From Capsicum annuum (lineage: Eukaryota; Streptophyta; Magnoliopsida; Solanales; Solanaceae): a stretch of 64,000 nt of DNA. The stretch covers positions 97,772,810 to 97,836,809 of the forward strand of contig NC_061115.1 of the NCBI RefSeq assembly GCF_002878395.1, given 5' to 3'. The notes under the pieces were generated by a model. The model was not told where the DNA came from. It ran no database searches and saw only the letters and a program-made list of their open reading frames with translations. Shown here in pieces: positions 53,728 through 64,000 of this stretch (its first letter is position 1; each line of letters opens with the position of its first letter). The translations under genes were made by a program, and so were the position numbers.

Positions 53728-56284
53728 TAAAACACCCTGGGCACCGTTATAAAAAAAATTGATTTCTTGGTTCTGGACAACCTACGACTGGTGGGTACCA
53801 GTCTTATAATAGGGTACGAGTGGTATGCTGACCATTGTTGGTTGGTGGGTTAGATAGGCTTCTGGAATAAGTACAATTTTGGTTGGTATGAGTCGTATTG
53901 TTGGATATGGGTCATTTGGTTTGAGTTTTTTGTTCACTTGATCAGACACTTAGTAAAATAACTTGGTTCTGAGTACTAATGGCTCACCATGAGTTGTAAT
54001 GCCATGGTAAGTGTCGTATCATAGACTCGTATAGTGGACAGTGTTCACACTATTTGTGATTCTATTCTTCCTGGGGTATAGGTCAAGGGTACTAGTCATA
54101 TGCTTAGGTATGACTTGGTTTTGTTAAATCATATGTTGGACAGTGTTGGGTCCATGGAGGAGACCTATGGTACGAGTGGTAGGTACCACTCGTATTAGAG
54201 GGTACGATCAGTATGGTATATCGTATCGTATGATGGGATTTCATGCAATTTAAGTGAGGGCAATCTTGATATTTCTCCACTTAACCTATTAAGGTCCCAT
54301 GACTTATATTACACTTGGGAAGTTATTTACCCTATTATTCTATTCATTAACACTTAGAAACACTCTCTAATCCTCTCTATGGCTTTTTGGTAAAGAAATG
54401 TTATGGTTTCACTAAGGTGATCAATTTGGGGCTTGTGTTGGTGATTTCTCTCCATCATCTTCTCAATTTATGGAAAGATTCTTCTCCCTCATAGTTAGTT
54501 CCAACTAAAATCATTTTTATATAATGTTTTCATGGCATGATTATTGTATAATTTAGGGTTTTCAAATATATGTTGGGGTTTTGGTATTAAATTCTTGGTT
54601 ATGGTATTCCCATGTTTTAATAATATTTTTACATAGTTTAATGGTGGTTTGGATAATTAGTTGCATGGGAATGGTTAACTGGTAATAGGATTTGGTTTTG
54701 GAAACACTATGCCCCTAACATGGTTGATAAAAATAAATATAATAATGCTTTTACTATATTATTGGAATTTTAATGGAACTATTGCATGGTGTGGTTTGGT
54801 AATGGAACCCTAAATGGCATAAATAATTTAAATAGTGTGGAATAGTTAAACAAAATGGTTTGGTGGTCAAGGTTATGGTTAATTTAAACTTTTTTATGGG
54901 GTACAATAGAATCGCCCAAGTATGCATGCTAATAAAATACGTATGGAGTACATGGGATTCGCCCAACCAAACTTAATAATAGAACACTTGTGGGGTACAT
55001 GGGAATCCTCCAAGTTAGTTTGATAATGTAATATATGGGTACATGGGAATCCCTTTAGAAAAAAGGTTGGCTAAGGATATTTCTTACAAGCTATAGACGG
55101 TATGACGATACCACCTCTTATAGCCTTGGTTAATAATAATAAAATAATGGTTTGGTTGGTTGGAAATGGTTTTAATGGGGTAATAATGGTGGGATATGAT
55201 AGCTTACCGTGAAGGTACGAGTCCAATGGACGGACACTAGAAACTCATATTGCCGACATGAGGGGTTGGTCATAGTGACCATATATAATACTATGAGGTA
55301 TATGGAAATCTTCTAAGTACGCAGTACATATGTATCATGGACAGCGAAGGGTACTAGGGAATACCCTACTCTTATGGTATTTTTTATTCACGTGGCTACA
55401 TATATTGGGTCCCGTTCAGGGGGTTACACTGGACCCATAAAGCCCATGGGTGGTTCTAGGATGGTTAAGCTAGACAAACCTAGGTTAATAGTTTTAAAGG
55501 CATGCTAAACCCGATTCCCTTTCCCGACATAGTTATATATATTAGATGTATGGTTTGTATGCATGTGGTTGGATTACTTAGTTTTACTGGATGGTATTAT
55601 TTTATCCTTATCCTGAGTACTTGCTTGCGTTCACCTGCTAACCCATCCTTAGGTGGTTGTATCCCCATGGTAGGAACTGACTATTCTACTACACCTTCTT
55701 AGTACTTGGATTTGAGATCAACTACTGGACTAAAATGGTGAGCTTCCATATTTTGAAAAGCTCCATTTTATGTTCATGGATATTCTTACATATTTTGGAT
55801 TATTTATGGATATTAGTTTTGGCTATAGTTAGGGGCATGTCCCAATTGGATATTGGTTTTCATTTTGTTAGAGGCTTTTGTGGAACTGCCATGGGTCCGT
55901 ATAGCTGGGATCGGTATTGGTGTCTACCTTAGTATTGGCATTGGTATTGGAGATGATGCCGGTGGACTAAATTTCTCACTGTTCCATCCTTTTATATTGT
56001 GTTATGGAACTTGGTTATTGTTATTGTTCTGGTTTTGGTTTATGGTTTGGTTTGGTATTGGTTATCGATTGGGTATCAGATGGTTAGACTCATTTGGGTG
56101 GTCATAGACATTAAATTATCCCAGAGTATGGATTTGTTCAATTACACGCAATCTTGTTATACATTCTAAATTCATATAACTCGAGATATGCATAGGTTGG
56201 TTGGGTTGGGTTATGAGGATGGTCTCCAGTCCTTGTTAAACTTGGGATGTCCATTACAATAAGGCCCCGAGTAGGGTCATGTCA
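53728..56284 (+). repeat. G5 5' LTR
   Basis: 2557 bp. Starts TAAAACACCCTGGGCACC (probably from TGTAACACCC) and ends GTCATGTCA before the PBS. Contains a 24-bp palindrome (54171-54194) and many GTACGAGTGG/TGGTA words. Frames 55502-55702, 55735-55932 and 55853-56107 are low-complexity LTR sequence, not genes. Confidence 0.78.
54171..54194. repeat. Palindrome in the G5 LTR
   Basis: TACGAGTGGTA and TACCACTCGTA, exact 11-bp arms around GG. Related words (ACGAGTGGTATG at 53817-53828, GTACGATCAGTATGG near 54203) recur nearby. Confidence 0.85.
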
Positions 56285-56285
56285 A

Positions 56286-56300
56286 TTTGGTATCGGATCT
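56286..56300 (+). other. Primer binding site of G5
   Basis: TTTGGTATCGGATCT one base after the LTR end, close to the initiator-Met type site TTTGGTATCAGAGCC. Confidence 0.82.
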
Positions 56301-56490
56301 TTAAGTTCATTCTCAAGTGTGATTCCACAAATCCGTGTTAAGTAGAGTCTCTTTTAGGGATGTGTAGTGTGCTATACTCATAAGGGAGAAGCTACAAGTC
56401 ATTTAGGAATGTTTCAATTTCTTGTTATTCTATTTTCAAGCTGCAAGGTCTAAGGTTTTTTCTAATCTTGGTTTGTTTGCTTTCCAGATC

Positions 56491-57600
56491 ATGCCTCGAT
56501 GATCTTAGATGGAAGTTAACTCTTCTATCCTAGCTTGGGATAATTTTGAAGGGACACATACTACATAGGGGGATCCATACTCGGTCTAGGGGTCTAGGCC
56601 CTAATATTTTTATAGCCCCACCGGTTGCTACTAGTCCTCCTCAGGATAAGGTGACTAATGTAGAATTTTGCCAATCAATTCATGTTATTGCTTAGTTGGT
56701 TGCTTCTTAGTCTGAGTAGAATGCATCTGGTATTTCATATATTGAGGCCACAAGGGTTGTCCAGTTTATGAAGATGAATCCTCCTACTTTTACTGGTGTG
56801 AAGGTGGAGGAGGATCCTCAGGGTTTTTGGGATGAAATGGAGAAAATATTTTAGGAAATGTAGGCAACAAATATTGAAAGCATAAATTCTGCAGCTTATC
56901 ATCTCAAGGATGTTGTATACCATTGTTACAAGGAGTAGGATAGGGATAGAGGTGATATTGAGGAGTTGTCCTTATGGGAGACTTTCTCATATACTTTTCT
57001 GGATCACTTCTTTCCTCGGGAGTTGATGGAAGCAAAAATACAAGATTTTATGAATCTTATGCAAGGGAAAATGTCTGTAAAAGAATATGCCTTGAAATTT
57101 CATCAGTTGTCAAGGTATGCTCTGGACTTGGTGTCCGAAATGAGAGCAAGGATCAGAAAATTCACATATGGTCTATCTCGGGATTTGATCATTGAAAGGA
57201 AGAATGCATTGTTGATCAAAGATATGGATATTTTTAGGTTTGTTATTCATATGAAGAAGGTGGAGGAGGACAAGAGAAAGCAGGCGGAGTTTTGTGAAAG
57301 GCAGGGTAAGAGGAGCAGGTTTTTTAAGCAAGGTGGTTGACATGGCGATAAATGGCAAAAAAATACGAGGTGAGTTCTGGTTCCTTCTTAACTACCAGTG
57401 ATTATTGCCTAAGATAGTCAAGTGATATGCATCAGCAGGTGGCAATAATTTCTAGTCATAGGGTGCCCAATCTCAAGCGAGTGGGGCTCAATCGGCTTCT
57501 TTTTGCCCTTATTGCCAGTTTTATGGTAGTCTTCATCGGGGATTTTATGATGAAGGAAGGGACAAATATTTATAATTTATCCTACCAGGATATTTCTTAG
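56491..57600 (+). pseudogene. gag of G5
   Basis: A plausible start is the ATG at 56491 (MPR). The capsid core is well kept: IEATRVVQFMKMNPPTFTGV, EEDPQGFWDEMEKIF, then the open frame 56966-57340 with WETFSYTFLDHFFPRELMEA, FMNLMQGKMSVKEYALKFHQ, LSRYALDLVSEMRARIRKFT and KDMDIFRFVIHMKKVEEDKR. A zinc region near 57500-57560 (CPYCQFYGSLHRGF) lacks some ligands. Its similarity to G2 gag marks the same broad group. Confidence 0.85.
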
Positions 57601-57619
57601 GAATTTTTTGATTGATAGG

Positions 57620-58020
57620 GGTGCTTTGGTAGCGGTCAAAGCTTCAATCACTTCATCTTTTGCTCTTACACCAAAGGTTATTGATTTTGCATCTCTTTCT
57701 GTTTCTAGTACCGGTACACTTTTTTCTTGTGATGTGTATTGCTAGCTTGATCTAGGGTCCACTCTTTCTTATGTGACCCTATTTGTGGCTATGTATTTTG
57801 GTTTTGATCCTAAAGTTATCTCATAGACTTTTTCTGCTTCTACATTGGTAAGAGACTCTGTGATTACTAAAAGGGTCAATATGGGCTGTGTGTATCTGTT
57901 GTAGTAGGAAGACTTTGGTGGATTTGTTTGAACTTTATATGTTGGATTTTGATGTTATTCAGGAGATGGATTGGTTACACTCTTGTTACGCATCCTAAGA
58001 CTGTCGGACCTATAAGGGTG
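57620..58020 (+). pseudogene. Aspartic protease of G5, cut by N4
   Basis: Near 57745-57790 the reading is LDLGSTLSYVTLFVAMYF, the catalytic loop with D-L-G-S. Then come FSASTLVRDSVITK, LDFDVIQEMDWLHSCYAS and DCRTYKG, ending at 58020. It corresponds domain by domain to the G2 protease. Confidence 0.82.
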
Positions 58021-61000
58021 TGTAATGATGCGAGACTACCCCCTTTATCGTTGTACGGTGCTTGGAACCACAAGTGATCTATGCTAACCCATAAACTGGC
58101 ATATTGTTAAGTAACTGAATTATAACATAATAAATAGTTGTTCTACTGTGAGGAAAAATAATCATACTAAAAATAAAAAATAGATACAATACTGATAAAG
58201 CTTTACAATCTGATAAATGTGAAGTATGAAACTCAAATTAGATGACTGACTCTAACTTACATCTATGAAGCCTCTTCTATACTAACTATAGATAGCCGGG
58301 ACATGCCTCCAACTACCACAAATCAATACACATGAAAATAAATAAACTGTACATGAACTAAAACTGTCTGGAGTTCCCAAAGTAGGAGAACTCATCACCT
58401 GTTGGCTGGAATCTGCAACTGTCTGATCATAATTCATAGGCTATAACTGATACCTACATTATCAAAACAATGTAGCACATAGACATATATGTGGATCAGT
58501 ACTTTTGTAATGTACTGAGTATGCAGGGGTGAATGGAATAAGTAAAATTGATTTCATACGTAATCGTAAAATATACATGCTAAGTGTAAGTAGACTTACC
58601 AATTGGCTGGAATAAACTGAAATATCTTAAAGTATGAGTGACAAACATTCTCTAATAAGATGGTGAATCTCTACACAGTTTCTATAAACTTACTTTAATA
58701 ATATAAGTATAACTGAAGCTAGAATATGATAAAACATAGATATTTTATGAATACTGGGTCTGACACTATGTCGTGATAGAGATTGACATAAACTGAGGAT
58801 CTGAATATGCAATCACACTTAGAATGAATGCATAAACATACTAACTTATCTAATTAACTAAATATCTAATACCTGAATACTGGGAATGTAAGACTGACTG
58901 AGTAACACAAGATAGCTGAGCATGATTTGGTGAAAACTTTATTATATGAGAATGCAAGACCAAATGTATAATATAATTCTGAAATAGTCTGTAAACTGAG
59001 GTACTGAAATACTAATAACTAAATAACTGATAATTGTATGCTATGGTCAAGCAAACCTGAAATTAAACTAAGTTATTGATCTGGTTACTCGACTGAGACT
59101 GAGACTGTAACTAAAATGAAAACTGAGACTGTAACTAAGACACTAACTGGGACTGAATACTGAGTTCTCATAACTGAGTAACTGATAGCTGTGATTATTC
59201 ATAACTGAGTTACTGATAAATGGGTGAATGTTTTTAACAGTCCTGATTCTGTAGAACTAAACTGAGCTCTATACTGAGTCTGAAACTGAAACTATGTGAA
59301 GTAATTATCTAACCGATATGCCTCTCTCTAAACTGATTGGGGTCCAACTAGTAATCCCAGCTAGAAGGGTGTCAGTACCGTGCCACGGGTAAAGACAAGC
59401 TGAAGGTTCACCCTCAATATAACAGGTGCTCTGAATAAGAATAGTGGTACCTTTAATTCGGTAGGTAAAACACCTCATCAACCCTCAATATGTCAGGTTG
59501 ATGTCTCAACCTACCTTGGCTACGTAGTTCTGGACAACAAGGACTATTTCTAAGGATGACATCCTCTACTGGAAGGTGAGTCCCTATCCCTGGGTTCACT
59601 CGATGCTGAATGCTACTCCCAACTGAGTAGACGCTGAACTAATTTCTAAACTGTACAAGGTTGGACTGAACTATGACTGATCGTGTTCACTAGCTGAATT
59701 GGACAGAGTTTACTGAGTTATGGTGTCTGACTGAATACACTAAGATCTGAACTGACTAAATGCTACTGATCATGATATTTCTGAGACTATCCTGTAACTA
59801 ATGTAGCTCTAGGTCAACAACTAGATTTTTGGATATAGAATAGCCTCAGGACTCGATAGCATGAAAAGTAAACCATAGCATGATCTTGAAAAGCATAGCG
59901 ATAGTCAATTTTTCACAATTTATTCACTGAGACATTTTATCAAACACTTGGAGGTTATGGACTTGTAAATGAATGAGAACACATGGTAATGTGTCATGAT
60001 TACCCTATTCAATTTACATGGGCATTCTCTCAAGCACGTGGAGATTAATATTTTAATACGGGGATATTCGCCAAACACATGGGAATTATGAACTTGGACA
60101 TGGGAATATCTTAAACATTGGAGCATAGCATGATTACATAACTAAGATCATGAATTGGAGAATTCACATGTAATTCACTTGAAATAGGACATGAGTGTTT
60201 CATCAAAACATGTAAAGTTCACTGCTTGAACGTAAGAATGACTTAAACTTGAGGGAACAATAAGGTTCCATGGCAAAATTCATAACTTGAGGATTCATCT
60301 TGAAATTGATTGGACATGATATGAGAATTTCATCAAACATGTGGGAGGCATGAATTTAAAATATGGGAATATTGCTAAACATCATGAATTTAGGTTCCAT
60401 AATGGAATTTACTTGAATAAAGCATGGGAATTTCAAATTCATAGCATGCGGAAATTTAAACTCTTGCATGGAATCACACATGAGATGATTCAAATTAAAA
60501 CCACCATGAAAACATGAAATTCAATCTTTCCTAAAAATACAAAATAACATAATAATGGAAAATTCATTCTTTAATTAAAAGAAAAGAGTTTTTGGGCTCC
60601 ATGGGTGAAAAAGGACCCATGGATGAACTCACACATACCTTAAAGCTTTAATATTGAAGGATAAACACAATCTTGAAAGTATTCTTGATTTTGTAAACTT
60701 GAGTTCTTGCTTTTCTTAAAGAAAAATTGATGAAGTTCTTGGTGTTCTTGAGGAGGCTAGGGTTTTCTTTTGAGAGAAAAGATGAATAATTGAGTATATA
60801 TTGCTTTTGGGGACTGAAATTAATTGTTATGGGTGGATTTGGGTGAGGAAAAGTGACCAAAGTACCCCTAGACCCTTTAAAAACTGAATTAGCGTGTGAA
60901 GTAGTTTCTTAATGCGCTAGCCGATGGGTCGCATCGCTATAGCATCGGCTTACTACCTCATACAGAAAATTCCATAACTCTTTGCTTGGGTATCGGATTT

Positions 61001-61322
61001 TTGTAAAACTGATATATGTCGAAAGGTAATTCAATTATCTACAATTTGGTGGGTCTTGAGATAAAAAATTCTACGTATATAAAAAGTTATATACGTTTAA
61101 AGTAGACCCTTGTAGAATCAAATGCCGAACTTTGGACGAATCTAAGGCTCTAAGCTCAACTTAGTTCTAAGTGATTCTTATGAACATTTTTCACCTTAAA
61201 AGAAAATCAAACATGAGGATAAATATCATAAAACTCATATTTAAATGGAAATCATTTAGATCATAGCTTATACACGTAGGAACAACGGTTTAAATACTAG
61301 CCTAAAAATGCGGGGTATTACA
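58021..61322 (-). repeat. N4 3' LTR
   Basis: On the minus strand it starts TGTAATACCCCGC at 61322 and ends GCATCATTACA at 58021. The end matches 63386 onward almost word for word. ACTGAGACTG-type repeats occur at about 59090-59280. CG block at 60890-60962. Frames 59920-60126 and 60648-60860 are not genes. Confidence 0.88.
60890..60962 (-). promoter_or_regulatory. CG-containing block of the N4 LTR
   Basis: AATGCGCTAGCCGATGGGTCGCATCGCTATAGCATCGG-type sequence within 75 bp (given on the plus strand in parts). It is followed in transcription order by TTTTTAAAGGG, an A/T box like that in G2. Confidence 0.4.
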
Positions 61323-61345
61323 TTATTTCCCTCTTGGGAATATTC
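61323..61345 (-). other. Polypurine tract of N4
   Basis: On the minus strand, TTCCCAAGAGGGAAATAA directly before the LTR start, preceded by CTCATTCGAGGATGAATA, nearly the sentence before the G2 PPT. Confidence 0.75.
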
Positions 61346-63360
61346 ATCCTCGAATGAGACTGGTTAGACTGAGAGTACTGTACGAAGGTAACTGAGATCA
61401 TATTCTAAACATGCATGACATTGAACATGATTGCATATCTAATTCTGAAACATGATACATGAGCTGAATATCATGAACTGAATTGATTTCTTGAATACAT
61501 ACAATGACAAGAGAATGATTATAAGGATGGGATAGAAACGAGAGAGTCAACTGATGAGTAACCATTACTTCAAACTGGATCCTATTTCATGAAGGAAATT
61601 GAAAGGTTTAGACATGAATACTCGGGGTATTATAATACATCTCTCCCTTGGGATACTTCATCCCCCGTGTGATACTGACTTAGCATAAATACTAAGGAAA
61701 GATTGAGATGATGCACAGGAAACTTAAGGACTGAATCATGACTGAATATCTGGGATCTAAAATAGATTCATGATGCATGAACTATGCTGAATTTATGAAT
61801 TACATGGATGAAAATGAATTACCTCTCATAATATCCATATTCATGAGAATTTCAAATAGTATGACTAAATGGAAAGATGGAAAGACATAAGAACTTATCT
61901 GTCTAACTGCTAGACTGGATTGCTGGCTATACAGACTGAATTATACTAAAAGCTTATACTCAACTATAAATTCCACTTGTACACCATCATGACATTCAAG
62001 CCTATCTTCATAACTACACATGAACCTATTGGAAAACTACCACAAAAGCATCTTTCTCATTTTCTCTAAAACTCTATCCTTACAACTTTCATGCACTAGC
62101 CCAAGAAAACATACATAGAATTTTAACTAATCATGACATAAAGAGAGGCCACTGAAAGTTAGAACATGAGGACCTAAAACATGAAAGAATAACTTTGACA
62201 CTTATCTGAGGCCTGAGGAATAAAGTATCAATGACATGAATTCATCAGAGAGGTCTGAACTAAGGACAAATATGACATAATATGAATTCACTAATCATTA
62301 GAGGTGTATCATGAGCACCTAGAACTTAACATACTGTAAAACATGAGTACCTAAGTTATGAGCTGCATAACTTGAGTTTGGAGTTCATGATTTCATAGAA
62401 CACAATTTGTACTGCTGAGTGAACTAGAACTCCTCATACTAGAAACTGAAAGCGTACATGGTTTTTCTATTAAGTGCATGAATATGAGTTATGGTAAAGG
62501 AGCTGACAATGTAGTCATGAGTACATATCCTGATGACTGAAAAACTTTGCACTGAGCTAAGAATAGGTTGGGAATTGCCTTTTCTTACTGCTTTTCTATA
62601 CATACTGGCACAACTAGTAGAATCTGAGAGCCTGACTGGGTCACTTGTTCTATCATCACATACTTACACTCTTTTCGGCACACACTTGCCTCACTAAATA
62701 CAACATCTACTTCTATTTCTTCATAGACTACTAATATTATATCTCATAACTCACATCCACACTATCATACTTAATTTCAAATCAATAAACTTAAATTCTT
62801 GTATGCACAGTTCAAGCCTATTGATCTACCTTTAGTACAACTATCTCATAAATACATAATCTGCTCAATCTGGATAACTCTATCCCAACCCTACTACTAC
62901 TAAATTTCTGGGTTCATGATTTTAACTCTAGATCGTATACTCTAAAATGGATTCTGAGAAGGGATCTAAAAACACATTTGAATTTTCCTTAATTTATAAT
63001 TTTTATGAAGATGAATGAATTATTTCAAAATTTAGGACATGAGGGAACTAATGGGATACTTTTTGAGCCTATATGAAATCCCCTAACTATCTGTGGGGAC
63101 TGGATAAGGCAACACTGTCTGTAAGGACTTAAGATTCATTGTTTCTATCGCCTCAAAACTAAGGCAGAGTTAGCATGAATAGTTTAAGATGGGGATCTGC
63201 ATAAATTTCTTAGCTAATACTTCTACTGTACTATTTGAGACTTAAAAGAAGGAAAATAATTCCTAAATACCCTGTAGCCTCTCGAAGAAAAGTACAAATG
63301 TCTCTGTACCATTTTGCAAGACTCTACTAGAAACAGCTTCATAGACACCCTTGGGCACTT
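61346..63360 (-). other. N4 internal region without coding sequence
   Basis: About 2 kb. No gag, protease, RT or integrase motif on either strand. A second copy of the PPT/LTR-start junction lies at about 61630-61690. The minus-strand open frame 63263-63529 spans the LTR, the PBS and the leader and is not a gene. Confidence 0.7.
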
Positions 63361-63382
63361 GAAATTTGTTCTCTGATAGCAA
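63361..63382 (-). other. Primer binding site of N4
   Basis: TTGCTATCAGAGAACAAATTTC on the minus strand, four bases from the 5' LTR end. It matches TTGGTATCAGAGC at most positions. Confidence 0.82.
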
Positions 63383-63385
63383 GTT

Positions 63386-64000
63386 TTTAATGATCGAAAC
63401 TACCCCCCAGTCGTCACACGATTCTTGGAAACACAAGTGATCCCAAGCTAACCCATGAACTGGAAAACTATTAAGCAACTGAATTATAACATAATAAATA
63501 GCTATTCTGCTATGCAAAAGCATACTCATACTAAAAATCTAAAATATATACAATACAAATAAAGCTTTACAATATGATAAATCTGAAGGATGAAACTCAA
63601 ATTACATGACTGACTCTGACTGATATCTATGAAGCCTCTACTATACTGACTATAGGTAGCTGGGACGTGCCTCCAACTACCACTAATCAATACACATGAA
63701 AATAAATAAACTGTAGATGAACTAAAATTGTTTGGAGTTCCCAAAGTAGGAAAACTCATTACCTGCTGGCTGGAATCTGCAACTGTCTGATCATGATGCA
63801 TAGGCTATACCCCATACCTAGATTATGAGATAATGTAGCACATAGTGGATTAGTACTTCTGGAATTTACTGCGGATGCAGGGGTAAATGCAATAAGTAAA
63901 ACTAATTTCATATGTAATCATAAAATATGTATGCTAAGTGTAAATAGACTCATTAATAGGCTGGAATAAATTGAAAACTAAAATATCTTAAAGCATGAGT
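63386..64000 (-). repeat. N4 5' LTR, partial (runs off the window)
   Basis: The last ~615 bp of the 5' LTR, collinear with 58021-58620 of the 3' LTR. The minus-strand open frame 63526-63801 mirrors LTR sequence and is not a gene. Confidence 0.88.

Larger units (their letters stand above)
53728..58020 (+). mobile_element. Ty3/gypsy element G5, 5' part (interrupted by N4)
   Basis: 5' LTR 53728-56284, initiator-Met type PBS, gag, zinc region and protease on the plus strand. It is cut at 58020 by a minus-strand LTR. Its RT, RNase H, integrase and 3' LTR must lie beyond 64000 if they exist. It is inserted in the N3 3' LTR. Confidence 0.85.
58021..64000 (-). mobile_element. Large non-coding LTR element N4 (LARD-like), right end outside the window
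   Basis: Minus strand: 3' LTR 61322 down to 58021 (3302 bp), internal region 61323-63385 (2063 bp), and the 5' LTR beginning at 63386 and running off the window. It has a PPT and an initiator-Met type PBS but no gag, protease or pol in the internal region. The LTR shares blocks with the G2 LTR in reverse (for example the GGACCCCAATC/TGACACCC sentence at 59340-59380). It is inserted in G5 protease. Confidence 0.85.

Noticed and set aside
55502..56107. Three overlapping open frames that could suggest a membrane protein
   Set aside because: They fall wholly inside the G5 LTR. The hydrophobic look comes from T- and G-rich sequence.
63263..63801. Two minus-strand open frames of about 90 codons
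   Set aside because: They cover the LTR end, PBS and leader of N4. No domain, and the same LTR sequence recurs at 58021-58330.
1..64000. tRNA, rRNA or intact host genes
   Set aside because: None seen on either strand. The only tRNA-related sequences are retrotransposon primer binding sites.

Overview
The window looks like gene-poor, AT-rich plant heterochromatin, probably from a nightshade-type (Solanaceae) genome. That placement is an inference from the style of the retrotransposon LTRs and the CACTA element; no host gene is present to confirm it. I see no intact host protein gene, tRNA or rRNA. Almost every base can be assigned to decayed transposable elements inserted into one another. 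The long open frames that carry recognisable sequence are pieces of Ty3/gypsy gag-pol or of a CACTA transposase. All are broken by stops, frameshifts or insertions.

Layout, left half. Positions 1-3274 are a gypsy internal region (gag, protease, RT, RNase H) that ends without an integrase against an LTR (3275-3854 plus 22046-24098). That LTR is split by a complete gypsy element, 3855-22045, here called G2. G2 has a 2515-bp and a 2517-bp LTR, an initiator-Met PBS, a gag-pol pseudogene and a PPT. The G2 pol is split by an 8-kb CACTA transposon, 8343-16329, with CACTA...TAGTG ends, terminal inverted repeats and a perfect GAA target duplication. The split LTR is followed by its own PBS and a second gypsy gag-pol, 24099-28924. 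The tail of that pol resumes at about 30367-30490 after an antisense solo LTR.

Middle. Positions 30491-42337 hold two related gypsy elements of Athila-like type, head to head: minus strand 30491-35445 and plus strand 35446-42337. Both carry only gag and protease, and both lack RT, RNase H and integrase at the same joint. Next is a truncated minus-strand gypsy with integrase and LTR (42338-44901).

Right half. A plus-strand element, 44902-53727, has an LTR, a near-perfect TGGCGCC-type PBS, gag, protease and a further degenerate ORF, again without RT or integrase. Its 3' LTR is cut by another gypsy (53728-58020, with LTR, gag and protease). That one is cut in turn by a minus-strand element (58021 to beyond 64000) with 3.3-kb LTRs and a 2.06-kb internal region with no recognisable coding sequence. 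The right side is therefore a nest four levels deep.

Nothing here works as a pathway. What recurs is the architecture: three gag-protease-only elements in two groups, and a CG-rich, partly palindromic block in the LTRs of different families, usually just upstream of a TATA-like or TTAAA-like box.
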